Of a DNA stretch of 64,000 bases, positions 13,801-26,514 are shown one piece after another. This stretch comes from Acridotheres tristis (Eukaryota > Chordata > Aves > Passeriformes > Sturnidae), in the NCBI GenBank assembly GCA_037013685.1, contig CM072906.1:6322001-6386000 (forward strand). The letters run 5' to 3'. Numbering within the stretch: position 1 is the stretch's first letter; the number at the start of each line of letters is the position of its first letter. Below the pieces are notes generated by a model. It saw nothing but the letters and a program-made list of their open reading frames with translations, had not been told where the DNA came from and made no database searches. A program made the translations under genes and the position numbers.

Positions 13801-14739
13801 TTAATGGCAGCATTTGGAAGCGCAGATGGGTTTGTGCCAGGGTTGCACGTTCCTGGAGGAGGCAGCCAGGTGGGCATTAGAGGGGTCTGCGCTGCCAGGC
13901 GTTCAGCTGGAGCCCCCTCAGATGTGCCAGAAGTGGCTGACAGGGGGAAAAGACAGGATCTGGACTCGCTGTGCTCAGCCCCACACTCTTCCCAGCCCAT
14001 GGGGAGGCTGAGAGCAGGCAGGTGGAGAAGGGAAGGGAGAGGAGAGGAGGGGAGGGGAGCAGGGAGGAGGTGCAGCCAGCCCCACCAACCACCTCGCCTC
14101 TCTACATCCCAGTTCCATTTGCAGATTTATTAAATCGAGAGCCAATTCCGACATAATTTCTTTCAAGCAGCTCCACCTTGCAGGTGTGCGGAATTTATTT
14201 GAGATAAAGAAAACCATTACAGAGAGACAGCAATCTTCAAAGACCACCTCGGAGACCTGAGAGAAATAAAAACACTAGCCCGTGCAAATGTGCAATTAAG
14301 TTTCAGAATACTCCTGCTCCATGAAAAGCTCCGTCCCTGCAGAGAACAGGCCTTTAAGGCAATTTTCCCAAACCCTATTCAGCATTCACTCAAAAACGCC
14401 TTTTTAAAACAACATGTGATTTTTTTTCCCCCTCCCTGCCTCACTCCTCCTCCTCCCTGCACTTGCTCCATCACTTCCAGGTGGGACACAGCTCTGGTGA
14501 GGATGTGGTTCCTCCCCATTTGGAGCGGGACGTGAGGCACAGGAAGGGTCCCATCCACACAGGCACAGCTCTGTCACAACCTCCAGTCATGTCAGATCCA
14601 CAAACCAGGATTTTTTAGAGCTAGTCTTGTTATTCAAGGAGACCATGACACTGGCATGGCCCCGCCTGGGGACAATTTGCCAACTATTCCCAGTTGAAGG
14701 ATCTTCATATCCCTTATTCATGGGTCATTCTCTGCTTGG

Positions 14740-14890
14740 TGATTAATTAAAAATGCATAATTAACCTGTGGAACGCACTGCCATGAGGTATTGGGGAGGC
14801 CAGGAGCTTAGCAGGATTCGGGGGAGGATTATGTGTTTAAATGGATAATGAGAACATCTGGTGGTACATTAACAGGGATGAAGGAGAATT
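14740..14890 (+). mobile_element. Old CR1/L3-type LINE remnant
   Basis: It contains the hallmark '3-prime tail' text of older CR1/L3 elements: 'ctgtggaacgcactgccatg', 'ggtattggggaggccaggag' and 'aaatggataatgagaacatc'. The copy is short and diverged, so edges are approximate. The subfamily cannot be named without a repeat library. Confidence 0.65.
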
Positions 14891-16818
14891 AGGGAGAAGA
14901 GCTTGGCCTGCTGCCGGCACAGGGTGCAGGAGGGCAACCACGGGGCTGGCTCAAGGAGGGCACTGCTGGTCCAGCCCCAAGCTTGGCAGAGACACCAACA
15001 CACCCCTGCACCCTTGGGAAACGTGATTTTGGGAATGAGTGGGGCAGTGACAGAGGTGTCACCACAGGGCTGGTTGCCATCAGGTTGGAGGTGGCTGCCT
15101 GGGACAGCAGAATGGTCACAGTGCTGCCAGCTCCTTGCCAGAACACCTAACCCAGCAGCCACCTCTTGTCCATGGACACCAGTGGCATGACCCTGACCCC
15201 TTGGAGGCACCCTGATAAATCAGCCACAGTGCCCTTAAAACCCCAGGAGAGCATCCATCAGCTGCAGCACTTCCTGCAGGTGACACCACGCTTGCATGCG
15301 CAGTCATCCGTGCTGCTGGTGCTGAGCTCTGAAGTCGTGGCATGCGACCAAGAATCCAAGGAAAGTGCAGGAGACACAAGACCAAGCCTCAGCCAACCTG
15401 GCCGTGCAGGGTATCCCAGCCCAAGGGCGTGCAGCCCGTGCAACAGGCAGTTCCTGGGGGTCTCCAGCTTCTAAACAACACGTGGCTTCCAGCACTGAGC
15501 CTGGCACACACCTTCTCCCTGTGGCAGCATCCCTCACCCACTACAGGCTCCACACAAAATCACAGACACCACCCACCATCCCCTTTGCACAGTGGGCACA
15601 GACCATGTGCTTTGCTTCACTTCTTTTCCCCAGCCTCAGAAGTTTTCTTGGAAAAGCCTGGCAGCCAAAGCCAGCGGCTCTGAGAGCAAACTCCGGGCTG
15701 ACGACAGGATTACTAAATCCTGTCAGCAAACAGGGCTCAAGCAGCTGCTCTTTTGCATTGTAAATCTGCTGCTCCACTGTTAGCACCAACTGATGGTTGT
15801 GCAAGGCCTGGGAACCACAGTTTATTGGGGTGAAAAGCACTGAGGGCTGTCAGCAAGGTCCCCAAGAACTGGGGGCACCCTCAGCTCCTCATCCCACTGC
15901 ATCACCAGGCTCCTGCTTTGCAGCAGCTTAGAGGAGAGGATGCTCAGTCCTCCCAGCAGGACTCTGGATGCTCTCCATGCCCCTTCACCATTTTGCAGGT
16001 GATGCCACCTCAGCAAGATGGGTAACCAGAGGGATTTTGGGTGTCGTGGCCTCTCTGGACTCGCTGCTGGTCCCCTGGGACGAGGTGGCTGCAGCTCATC
16101 GTGCTCAGCCTGCCGAGCATGGCCGGGGCCTGCCGGGCCGGGGTTAATCTCGTTGTCACACTTTCCCTCCTTCTTGCTGGCTCGGCGCGCTTTGACCCGC
16201 TGTGAAATTGTGGCCAACAGCACTGAATATTTTAAGAGCAGCAATGCAGTGATGGCCGCACGGAGGAGCAGCAAGGCAGGCCGGGAGCTGGGCTGGGCCC
16301 TCACCTCCCCCCCGCCACCACCAACCCATTAGCACAGTTCAGGGAAACCTAAAAAATTCAAAAGACACTGAAATATGCAGCATTTTTGCTCTCTCTGGAA
16401 ATGACGCGCTTCGCTTCCCAGATGCTCCCGAGTAGGACGTTGTAAATAAGAAGCTTTATGACACAGAGGGTGTTGCCAATGGGGCTGTGGGATGCTGCAG
16501 AGCCCAAACTGACACCCCAGTCCCTGTCCTGCCTCCCACTGGGGACAGAGCCATGCTTGGGCTTGGAACAGACCTGCACTGCCATCGGTGCCCGTCCTCA
16601 CTAGCACAATACAGCCAGTAAAGGAGCTTCCCCTCTCCACTCTGCATCCTTGGCCTCTGCTGGTTGCTCCCTGCCCCTTTTCCTCCCGGGGTATCCCCTC
16701 GGCGCATCCCTCCTCCCCTCGGCCGGGCGGGACGCGGGTGCCGCAGGACCTGACGCAAACACCTGTCCTCAGCACTTCTGCTATCTGGGGCACAGCAGAG
16801 CAGCAGCGGCGAGGAATT

Positions 16819-16842
16819 AAAAAAAAAAAAAAAAAAAAAAAA
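16819..16842. repeat. Poly-A run, 24 bp
   Basis: Twenty-four consecutive A residues. It could be a retrotransposed tail in plus orientation, but no parent transcript is recognisable upstream. Confidence 0.95.
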
Positions 16843-19800
16843 TGCAGCCCTATTTGCATAAACCTCCCAAAAAGAGGAGCTGGAGCCTGAGCCTGGAGAG
16901 CTGGAATAACAGTCAGGGACCACTGGAGCTGGTAGGAAGTGCAATAAGTATTTGGGAAGCATCACCAGGACCTGGGCACGTTCTGACACCAGGTCCCTGC
17001 ATATCCCCAAAGTGCTGCCCCAGGGCTTGACACCCCATCTAGGAGTGACATTGGGACACTTTCGTATTCAGGTCTTAAGAGGGCAGATTAATCGCCATGT
17101 GCTGGATCTGTCACGCGCAGGGATATATATTCTTCTCGGAATTTACAAGTAGTTCTGTCTGAGAAATAAACAACTGGAGATAAAAATTACATTGTCACCG
17201 TGCAAGTGTGATCGATGGGCAAGACAAGCCCTCGGAGTGCTGGTGAGGTGCCACTGGCACAACCTACCCACGAGTGCCAGCACCTGAGAAAGCTGGGAGA
17301 TGCCAAAGGGACTCGAGGAAAGGCACTGGGATGTACTCCACCTACCCCAGCCTGTTGTGTCTCTGTCCCAAAAGCCGGGAAAAGTGAGAACAAGCCACCA
17401 AGGCCATCCCCAAATGAGGTTGATGCCAAACCCTGGAGAAAATAACGCTGGTGATGGTGACCAGGATGCAGTCATGGGAAGATGCCTGGAGCAAAGCAGT
17501 CAGCAGCACAGGGGGCTGCAGCCTCCGGGTCAGCTCCTTGTAAAAGCCTCTTGGGCTCTGTCTCAAGCCCCAAATCCTCCTCTCCAGTGTGTTTCCAAGG
17601 TCAGCAGTGGGCAAAGGACAGAGCCAGGCTGGCAGCTGCTGGATTCCCCAGGGATATGAGAGGATTGATGCAGTTTACACCAAGCCCCTTTCTAGTTTGG
17701 TTTCTCCTTCATCCTTCTCTGCTCCCCGTGGCTGCATTGCCTTGGCCTGGCTTGTCATGGAGTGACAGAGCACATTGCCTGCTGGGGTCACTCCCTGGGG
17801 AGGGACAGGCACTGGCTTCCTCACAGTTTAAATCTGAATTCACACTGAAAGCATTAAAAAAGCTCTGTGTGGATCCTCTTCCCAGCCTTCGGCATCCTGA
17901 GGAGTCATGACTCGGCTCAGCCTGCCGGGATGGAGATCCCAAAACCATCTGGGGACATCCAGCTGCCCCTGAGGCGGGTGCCTCGCTCCAGGCTGGCACC
18001 CAGCAGCTGGTCCAGCAACTGCCTTTAGTCTATTAATAAAGCTGGAGCAGCTGGTAGAGCATCCACCGCGCCAGTCCCCGGGATTTATCCACACCGCTCT
18101 GCCTTATCAGCCATGCTTTTCACAAGCACTTAAATTCAGGAGGAAAAGGAAAAAGTGAAATCAGATAGAAATGCAGGTCTGTTTGCTGTTTTCTCCAATG
18201 AAATGGTTCTGGGTAAACAGCAGACGCCTTTGATGAAATCCCAGCAGGCTTAAACAATAAAGCTGGTTACAAACTCAATCTGGCGCAGATATCAGATCTG
18301 AAATTGTTTCAAAAAACATGTCAACATTTTCTAATGCTGCTGCAAAACTTCCTCGGCACTTTGCCACAAGCTGCATCTGTGACGCAGGACCTGCGCCGCT
18401 GTCCCAACTCCTGCTCCCACTGCTGCACTTCCCAGGGGGAGTCCTGCCCTGGCACCTCTGCAAGCCTCTGCCTGCTGGGAGACCCTGAGCTGCAGGAAGA
18501 TGCTCAGCAGCATCACCTGGGAAGCAGGAGATGCACATTCCCAGCCCTGTGCTGGGGGTACACTGGGTTGTTTTCCAGTTCTAAATGCAGTTCCCATCTC
18601 CTGGCACAGCCTGGCTGAGGCTTTGCAGTGCTGGAGGTCTGGCAGGGTGGGCATCCTTCTCATCATATCCCAGGGATGGAATTCATCCGTGGGTTCATCC
18701 TAGGCACCACCAAGGACAATTGACTTTTCCATGGAAAAACAATTTGCAAAGCTCTGTGGTGGCAGAGAAGCACAGCCTGGTGCCCCTCCTGAGTTCTGCC
18801 TCCTGTGTGCCACCTCTGCATCCTGCTGGGACACCAGAGCAGGATGAGGCTGCATGGGCATGCACAGGTCCAGCTAATGGAATGCCTGGCTGGGGCAAGT
18901 CTTGGTCCTTCTCCTACACCCATAGGAGAGCACAGGCTGGTGGGCACAATGGGGACTGTCCAGCCCAGGGCAGCTGGGTCAGGGTGACAGGAAATCTGGC
19001 AGCTCCATTGGTGTTGGAGTGACAGGGACAATCCAAACTCAGAAAACATGTGGAGCTAGAGTGCAACGAGGCAGGTCCTGCTGCTGGCATTGCCAATTAC
19101 ATGGCACTGGCATTTCCCAAATTCTGTCAGCATTTGGGGTCTCTGGAGGACACCAGGGGATGCAGCTGAGGAGTGAGAGGCTGAGGAGGAGGAGGAGGCA
19201 CACCTGGTCACACCATAAACGCTATCTTGGCTCTAGTTAAAAATACCAGAGCCAAAATTAGCAGAGTTAAAAACACTGGTCAGCACCAGCTCTAAAGGTA
19301 TTTGAGATCTCCCAAAGGCTCCCACCTCCATCCATAAGGGATCTGCTCCATGAGTGAGGGAAGATACACTCATCCCATGTTGGATCCAGCCCTACACACA
19401 GCCCATCCGACCCCGAGGAAACCCCCAGCCTGGAGCTGATGCCTGACACAGCTCATCTCCCGTGCGGCCGTGATGGAGCAGCAGAATCTTCATCCCTCCC
19501 AGGAACTGGAAATGACAAAGGGGACGCAGGAGAGGAAAAACGGGGCACGAGGAAGAGGATGAGGAGGGCAGGCAGCCCTGGGGGGTGCAGGGGGCCAAGC
19601 CTGAGCTCCGGAGCAGCACAGGGAATGTGGCAGACCTGACCCCTCTGCGGAGGTTGCCTTTGCCATCGATCCCTGTTGCACTCAGGCTCATTAGGGCTGG
19701 GGAGCTGCTGCGAGCGGCTGCTGGAGGAGACAGACGGGGGGAGCGCTCGCTGTGGCTCCCTGGATCGTATTAAATATTTACTTTGTTTTGTTTTGTTTTT

Positions 19801-20255
19801 CCCAGCTATATTGATCAGAGATGGAGTGGGGGGGAAGCAAGGGGGTGCTGTTGGATGCTGAGAGGGAAAAGCAGAGGCAACGACTGAGCTGGAAAACGGG
19901 GACAGACTTGTCAGGGCGTTCCCGAGGGATTCACCTGCTCTCCCAGTGCTGTCACCCTACGGAGATGCTCCTCTCAGAGCCATTCATCCCCTTCAGGATC
20001 GGGACGGGCATCACTAGCACACGGGGGGTGCAGTGGGGCAACTCCCACTCCCCATCCCACACCAGCCCCGTCTCGAGGGATGCAGGATGGGGGGATGCCC
20101 AAGGCGAAAGCACCTCATAGCTTGGGGTATCCCCCCGCTCCCGGGCCGGGAGGTGCCCCCCGCATCCAGGCTGGGCCCCGGGAGCGGCCGCGCAGTCGGC
20201 ACTGTTTCTATTTCGAGAGGAGCTCTACTGGAAAAGGAACAAAAGCCGAGGGAAG

Positions 20256-20265
20256 CTATAAATAG
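20256..20265 (+). promoter_or_regulatory. TATA-box / MEF2-like site CTATAAATAG in GC-rich context
   Basis: CTATAAATAG fits both a strong TATA box and the MEF2 consensus YTA(W)4TAR. It stands within a GC- and CpG-rich block (about 20.1-20.6 kb) inside the RTN4RL1 intron. As a TATA box on the plus strand it would place a start near 20,290. The reverse complement CTATTTATAG is also TATA-like. No coding exon follows on either strand. It may be an intronic enhancer or a promoter of an unannotated transcript. Confidence 0.35.
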
Positions 20266-20684
20266 CCGCCTCCTTCACACCAGCGCCTCCTCTGCCCCAG
20301 CATCCCGAGACCGGGGGGGTCCCGCAGCCCGGCCCGGGCTCAGCCCCGCCGCCAAACCCCCTCCACGTCTTCGAGCCAACATCTCCATCTGAAAACCAGA
20401 GGGAATAATAAGCCGGGGGATATCTGCCGCCGAAGCAGAACTGGCTCTGAGCAGCGCTTTGCCAAGTTACCCGGCGGCTCTGCCCAGCCACAGCCCCGTT
20501 CCCTGCGGGATTTGCCGCTGCCCAGCCGGGCTCTGCACCCAAAAACACCCCGCGGGGACGGATTCCACCACCTGGGGATGCTCCTCTTGTCCCTGGCCCT
20601 GTCTGCGGCTGGCAGGGAGCAGGAAGAGCCGAGTGGCTCGGGAAGACCTACTTTCAAGGCTTTAATCCTTTTTTGCTTAAAGAA

Positions 20685-20738
20685 TCTTTTTTTTCCCCTC
20701 CCCTCTCTTTCTTTTTTTTCCCTTTCTTTTCCTTTCCA
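20685..20738. repeat. Polypyrimidine tract
   Basis: About 54 bp of almost pure C/T on the plus strand, made of T-runs separated by short C blocks. It is purine-only on the minus strand and could adopt non-B DNA. No gene feature is attached to it. Confidence 0.8.
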
Positions 20739-23700
20739 CGCGGCAAAGATGGGGTCTGATCAGAGGAGAGACGCAGGGAGCTGACAAGCTGCGGCGTACG
20801 GAGAGAAAGGAGAAAGAAATACATATTTATTACCCTCAATTATTAAAAAATAGATAGCAGCAGATCTTAGGCCCTGGCAGAGGCACTGCAGAGTCGTTTG
20901 TCTGAGGACTATTTTGTTTTTTAAATTCCATTGAAATTATAATACGCTGGGCTTGTTAGCACAAACATCCCGGCATATCCCTGCCGAGGGGGGATCATCC
21001 CAGCCCCTCTACTGCCTCTGGTGTGCCTCCCGCAGGGTGGCTGTATCCAGCACCCGATGGGATGCCGAATTTGCAGGCAGCGGGAAAGGAAGGAGGGAGG
21101 CTCAGGGAGGCAGGAGCTGGCAGCAGATGCAGCCGGCAGCCTTTGTCCCCCTCAGTCTTCACCCCGCGGGGATGAGAAGGGCTCTGCCCGGTGCACGCAC
21201 ATACCAAATGCACATGGATACCCAGCTGGGTGAAGGTCTCGTCGGCAAGACCTCTCACCCAGGTCACCTCGGGCCAAAAAACTCCCCGTGACATTCTCCG
21301 TGCCCAAGGACGGGCTTTGCAACCCTCGGGTGGCACCGTGGGGGTCCCGTGATCACGGGGATGGGGTTTCCCCAAGCAAGCCAATGCAAACGCTGGTGCA
21401 AATGCAGCTGGAAAAAAATAGAAAGCGGTTCCCAAGTGCGGCACACGGGGCTGGCGGAGCCGCTGGCACCTCCCCTCCGCTTGCAGGGCTGCTCCGTAAG
21501 GAGCCCTGCCAGAGCAGCAGCAGCCAAATTCCCTCCCGCCGCTGCTCCCCAGTAAGCAGCGGCTGCATCACCGTGTGATGGTGATGCCGGGACTTAGGGA
21601 GCACGTGGAGCACCTCTGACACCCTCCGGCTCCAGCACCGCGCTCTCCCCGCACATTGGATCTGTTTGGATGCGCTGGACCACCATGGACCTGCTGTGCC
21701 ATCACCTCTCCAGGGCCAAATCCCGCTGCCATCCCATCCCACAGCCGTGAGAGGAACCAGCTTTTGGCACCGTGAGCCACCAGAGCGGTCACGGCTCTCC
21801 CAGCCCAGGCAGGAGCATTGCTAAAAGCTGCTCACCAAAGCTGGGCCAGCTCCAAGCTGCCGTACCGGCTCCGAGCCGCTGTGCCAACACCACCGGGAAG
21901 CAAGCAGGCAGCGGGCACATATGCTGTTAAAAAGGAAAAGGAGCTTTCTACACCAAATGGAACATTTTCCGCTTAATAACCCCCAATCCTAATCTGCGCA
22001 AAGAAGATTGCCCCCCGCATCTTCCCGTCCTGCATCTGCCGCTCGCCCTGCCCGCACTTAACACCCGGGCAGAGCCGCGGCTGCCCCATCAGCACGTGCC
22101 CTCAGCAGGAAAAGCAGGAAAAACACCGGCCATTGGGAAAACAAGCGATGCCCAGCACTGGGCTCATCTCCTTTGTCAGCACCGAGCCTCCACCATTTGT
22201 CATCAGTAAAAATAATATTCCTAAAAGTGTCCCCCTTCTGATTGCCGGGCGGCAGGCGCAGGGCTGTGGGTTTCCATGGTGATGCTGTTCCGCAGGGATG
22301 GTACAGGGGGATCAGTGGGATTGGTGCTTCCTCGATTTGGGAGATGGGACGTGGTGTTGACATCCGGAGCGAGGACAGCACCAGCCCTGCTGCTGGCAGA
22401 GGATCCTGAGGCTGAGCCAGCTCCTTCCACCTTGGCCTTGAGCAGCGTCACCCAAAATAGCAGGGGAAGAGCAGCCCTGCTGGAGAGGACACGGATGCTC
22501 CTATATCCCAGTGGTGCTCCCTGAGGCCGTGCCCTGCACCCCTGCCCGTGCCAGCACACGGATCCCCAGCTCCTCCTCACTGACTCCCACAGGATCCTGC
22601 TTGCTCCATGCCTTATGGCTCTCCCTGCAGCCTCCCACTTGTTGCCTCTGCTCTTAAAACAGACTCCAGCCTCTTTCAGTGGGTTCTGAACCAAGGCAAC
22701 ACCTCGCCCATCCCAACCTGCTGGGAACCCAAACAACAGCCACCACTGCTGGGGTGTGGGTGCCTGTGCTGCTGCCACTCTACCAAAGTGCTCTGCAAAC
22801 ATAATCTGCTCTTAATAACCCAAGTCTCTACTGATCGTGGCTGAACCCTGGAATTGCGCTTTGCAAACAAAGCCCAAGTTTTTGGCTGTTGGGGGAGACT
22901 GGAGCAGCTCCCTGGGGTGGGGATGAGCAGCAGTGTCACCCAGGGGTGCCCCAATGTGGGGCATAGTGGGACAGGTGGTGCCCCAGTGATGTGGGGCTGA
23001 AGTGGCCGTATCCTTTGCAAGGGGGGCTTTGCCTCTGCACTTCCACAGGGGCACTGCTAGGAGCAGGGGACATCCCAATGGGAGACAGACCTGGTCACAC
23101 CTGGCCACCACCACGTCCCTCCAGGCTTTCACACTTCCCTGCCTGGTTTTTGCCTTCAAACAAGATTTTGAAGAGTGATTTTTACCCACTCTTGCTGTCA
23201 AATCCCATCAATGCTCCAGCAGTTTCCAGCAGCCAAAGTTCCTGTCTGGCCCCAAGGCAATGACATCCCACTCATGGCCTCATCCTGCAAACCATGGAGC
23301 CCACTGCCCCTGCTGCTGGCCTGTGCCACTGGCTCCAGCACTGCCAGGGCCTTCAAAGAAAGATAGGTGTGAAAATGCATATTTTTACGTCTCCCCAGCA
23401 GGTTCACTGATGTTTTTAGGGCAGTGCTTTGAGGCCACCTGGAGTGTCACCCACAGCCTCTGGCACACACATGGGACTGCAGGGCGCCAGGTGTGGCATT
23501 TTAGGCAAAAGGTGGGAATAACATCCAGCCAAGCATGGCCACAGCTCTGACCTGCCAGGCTCCATCAGTGCAGATCACTGAGCGGCGACGGCTCCTTCGC
23601 CTCCCGGCTCCGACTCCAGGTCTGGGCAGATCTCGTCTGCTGAGCCCTCCTTGCTCCCCCCAGCACCACCGCAGGGACAGCCTGGGCCGCATCCTGACCC

Positions 23701-24649
23701 CCTCCCTTGCTTCACCGGGCACAGAGAGCTTGTGGCTTCCTATCAGCTCTTTAGGAAATTAAACTTTTATAAGCAGAAAGGTTTCTGGGCTCTTGGCTCC
23801 CTGGCGCAAGAACCGCAGTCCAGCCTGTGCCTGCACCCTGCCCACTGACTGCTGGCCTGGCAGGGAGGGATGGAGGCTGGACGCTCCGTCGATGGGATGA
23901 GCGATGGAAGGGACAGGGATGTGGCTGCCCATGACCTTGGTGTCATCCTTGACCTGGAAATCTCCTTCTCCTGCACCGCCTGTATTGCACTCCCGCCTGC
24001 GGCTGCCTGCGGCCACCTCTGACAAGGCTGTGACACCCTCACCTGGGATGGAGCTGCAGCCCACGCTGTCACCCACTGCCATGCCACCAATGGCATCCCA
24101 CTGCACAGAATCCACCCTGAATCCCACCAGTGACTCCATGGATGAAGCTCGCGGGGTGCAAGAGGCCCAAAATGCCCCCAGGAATCGCAGCACTTGTGCG
24201 GCCTCGCTGCCGCCATCCTGCTGCAAACGACTTTGCCCGTGTGACACCGTGTGTGAATCCATCTGCTCAGAGCTGCCTCCCTTGGAGATGTCAACCACGG
24301 CACAGCTCCTGCTGCCTCAAGCCCTGCCATGGCCCCAGCCTCAAGCCTGGTCCCGGCAGTGGGACGTGGAAGGTGGTGGCAGTGCCACCATCAGCCCGTG
24401 CTGCCACCCACCAGCACAGCCTTGCGTTGCCATCATCCTTGACAAAACCTCAGAGCCCCGCAGAGGGGCTTGGCCCCAGCCCAGCCAAACACTGCAGCTG
24501 TGCCCTTGTCCCCTTGCCTCATATGTGGGGTGTCCCCTCTGCACCCCACTTGGGGCTAAGGCTGAGATCGGGGACCCCCTGCCCAGGGACACCTGGGCAC
24601 GGTGAGGCAGGGAGGGGAGAACCTGTCGTCAGGATGGAGGCCTCCTCTA

Positions 24650-24920
24650 ACTGCCTGTTGAATTATTCAGGAATGGTATTAACTTATAAATGAGTGTGTT
24701 TGACTGATTTTGTGGTTGATGTACAGATAAATTCTAATGAAAGACAGCTACAAGATTTTAAATTATTAATTAGACTGCCACTTAACAAAGCCTATTTGGC
24801 ACTCTATTTCCTTGCTTAACAAGACAAAAACTTTAAGAATAGGTTTTGCTTTAGCCCACAGGCTCTTCAATTTGCATTTTGTTTTTCTAGCTCCACAAAT
24901 GAAAGCTGTAGATCTTGACC
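24650..24920. other. AT-rich island, candidate conserved noncoding element
   Basis: About 270 bp of AT-rich sequence with sharp GC-rich borders, including 'aaattattaattagactgcc' and 'atttgcattttg' (octamer-like). It lies about 1.2 kb inside RTN4RL1 intron 1 from the first exon. There is no ORF and no repeat. The contrast with the flanks suggests constraint, but only alignment can show it. Confidence 0.35.
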
Positions 24921-26060
24921 TTAACAGGCTACCCCTGGTGGGATCCAACCCTGTCGGCAGCCTCGCTGCCTGCCTCCACCTCAGGCTCCCAGTTTCCCAG
25001 CCTGGATGATGCTTTTCCTCCAGCAGGCAGCACCAGGGCTGGGAATCGAGGCTTGAAACCAGGACTGCTCCAAAGGCTTGGGTTTATTCTCAAGTCATCC
25101 AGCCGGGTTGGGTTAATACACCAAACAAAGCTGAGGCGCAAGCCAGAGAAAGGAGCATCCGAGTGCGAGGCCCCACAGCCGCAAGGTGACATTTCCCCCA
25201 GTGGGAAAAAGCATCTCTGGGGTGGCAGCGGCGGCTCTGCCCTGCCTGGGGTCGGCACCCCAATGCCAAGGGCTGCATGCACAGCGTTAGCACCTTCCTC
25301 ACGGCCCGAGCCTCGTCGGAGAGGGGCATGTACTGGCGGTGGCAAAGGCTGGGCCTGGGGCTGTGTGGCCGCCCCCTCCCTGGGGCACGGGACAGCAGTG
25401 GGGGGTCCAGTCGGGGTCCCCTCACACGGCACCACTGTCCTCAGCATCTCCCCGAGACTGGCTCCAGTGCAGCGGGGCCGGGGGTCCTGTCCAACCCCCC
25501 CCACCGTCCCGGACCCCCCGGGAGGGCCGGCTGCTCCCCTCGCTGTGATGTCACAAAGCTCCTCGATGATGTCCCAGGCGGTTGCCATGGAAATCGCGTG
25601 ATGTCACAGCGGAGCGATTCTCCTCGGGGGGGGGCCGAACGGGACGGCTCGCCCCAACTTCCTCGCCGAACCCCCCGCGCTCCCCGGTGAGCCCCGTTTC
25701 CCGTTCCCTCGCCCTGACGGACGAGCACCGACCCCCCCGCGCCCGCCGCAGCCCTGCTGCCTCCGGGACCCGCCGTACCACGGTGCCCGGGGGACCCGCC
25801 GCGTCCCCGGTCCTGCGGGACCCGGAGCCTGCCCTGCCTCCCTTCGCTCCTCCCGGTCTCCCGCCTCCCCGCCGCGCTGCGCTCCCGCCGGTGCCGCTCC
25901 CCGGGGGGTGCCCGAGCCTGGGTGACGGCGCCGGTAACGCGGTGGCGGCGGGGGGCGCCCGGCGGCGCGGCCCCAACTTCGGCGGGGAGACAAACTTCGG
26001 GGCCGGCCCCGCTGCCTCCGGTGCCCGCGGCACCCGGTGCCCTCCCGGTGCGGTGCTCAC

Positions 26061-26073
26061 CTTGGCGGAGCAT
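26061..26073 (-). CDS. RTN4RL1: RTN4RL1 coding exon 1 (start codon to first splice donor)
   Basis: On the minus strand the sequence reads ATGCTCCGCCAAG and then GTGAGC, giving Met-Leu-Arg-Gln plus one base before a consensus splice donor. From memory, the human RTN4RL1 (Nogo receptor-like 1, NgR3) protein begins MLRKG, and its first coding exon stops after only a few codons, so the match is in sequence and in structure. The product is a GPI-anchored leucine-rich-repeat receptor of the neuronal surface, but its signal peptide and repeats are encoded by the next exon, which is outside this window. The location in a CpG island, divergent from DPH1 and about 1.9 kb away, agrees with the human order RTN4RL1-DPH1-OVCA2. 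Twelve bases are weak evidence alone. The synteny makes the call likely. Confidence 0.72.
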
Positions 26074-26340
26074 CTTGGAGCCGGGGCGGGCGCGGTCTCC
26101 CGGCGGCGGCGGCGGCGGCGCTCAGAGCCTCGGGCGCGGCGGCGGCGAGCGGTAGCGGCGGCGGCGGCTGCTGCTGCTGTACCGGGAACGAGGAGCCGGA
26201 GCCCGGGCGAGCGGCCCCCGCGGGGGCATGGCGGGCCGAGCCGCAGCGGCACCGGGGAGCGCCGGCCCCGGAGCACCGGGGAGCGCCGGCCGCGCCTCTG
26301 CCCGCCGCGCGTCCCGCCGCCGGCTTTTAGGGGGGGAGCC
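26074..26340 (-). promoter_or_regulatory. RTN4RL1: RTN4RL1 5' UTR and CpG-island promoter (approximate)
   Basis: Directly upstream (minus strand) of the RTN4RL1 start lies very CpG-dense sequence with GGC/CGG triplet runs around 26,100-26,170. No TATA box in the minus orientation is visible, which suits a CpG-island promoter with dispersed starts. The transcription start cannot be fixed from sequence, so the bounds are nominal. Confidence 0.5.
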
Positions 26341-26391
26341 GCCCCCTCGGGGCTGGGGCCGCCGCCGCCCCCCACCCCCTCAGGTAGAGCC

Positions 26392-26399
26392 TATAAAGG
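26392..26399 (+). promoter_or_regulatory. TATA box TATAAAGG facing DPH1
   Basis: A good TATA box on the plus strand inside the CpG island, predicting a start near 26,425. DPH1 begins 1.5 kb farther on and has its own CpG-rich surroundings, so this could be an alternative upstream DPH1 start, an RTN4RL1-divergent noncoding transcript, or chance. No first exon with a convincing donor could be fixed. Confidence 0.35.
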
Positions 26400-26480
26400 G
26401 GTGCCCGGTGCCGGTGCCGCGCTGCCTGCAGCGGCGGGCAGGGCTGGGCAGGGCGGGGCGGGGCAGCGACGGGGCGGGCA

Positions 26481-26514
26481 GGGCTGGGCCGGGCTGGGCT
26501 GGGCTGGGCTGGGC
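26481..26514. repeat. (GGGCT)n short tandem repeat
   Basis: About six copies of GGGCT with one interruption, located in the RTN4RL1-DPH1 CpG island. Confidence 0.85.

Larger units (their letters stand above)
1..26060 (-). other. RTN4RL1: RTN4RL1 intron 1 (partial), no coding exon seen
   Basis: This 26-kb stretch shows no exon that I can support on either strand. Open frames are short, lack recognisable domains and do not join across plausible splice sites. Because the first coding segment of RTN4RL1 lies at 26,061-26,073 on the minus strand and ends in a splice donor, and the mammalian gene has a very long first intron, I read the whole stretch as part of that intron. It contains the CR1 fragments, microsatellites, AT-rich islands and the TATA/MEF2-like site listed separately. 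The rest is moderately GC-rich unique sequence. The main RTN4RL1 exon with the leucine-rich repeats is not present and should lie to the left of the window. The assignment rests on one tiny exon plus conserved gene order. Confidence 0.7.
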
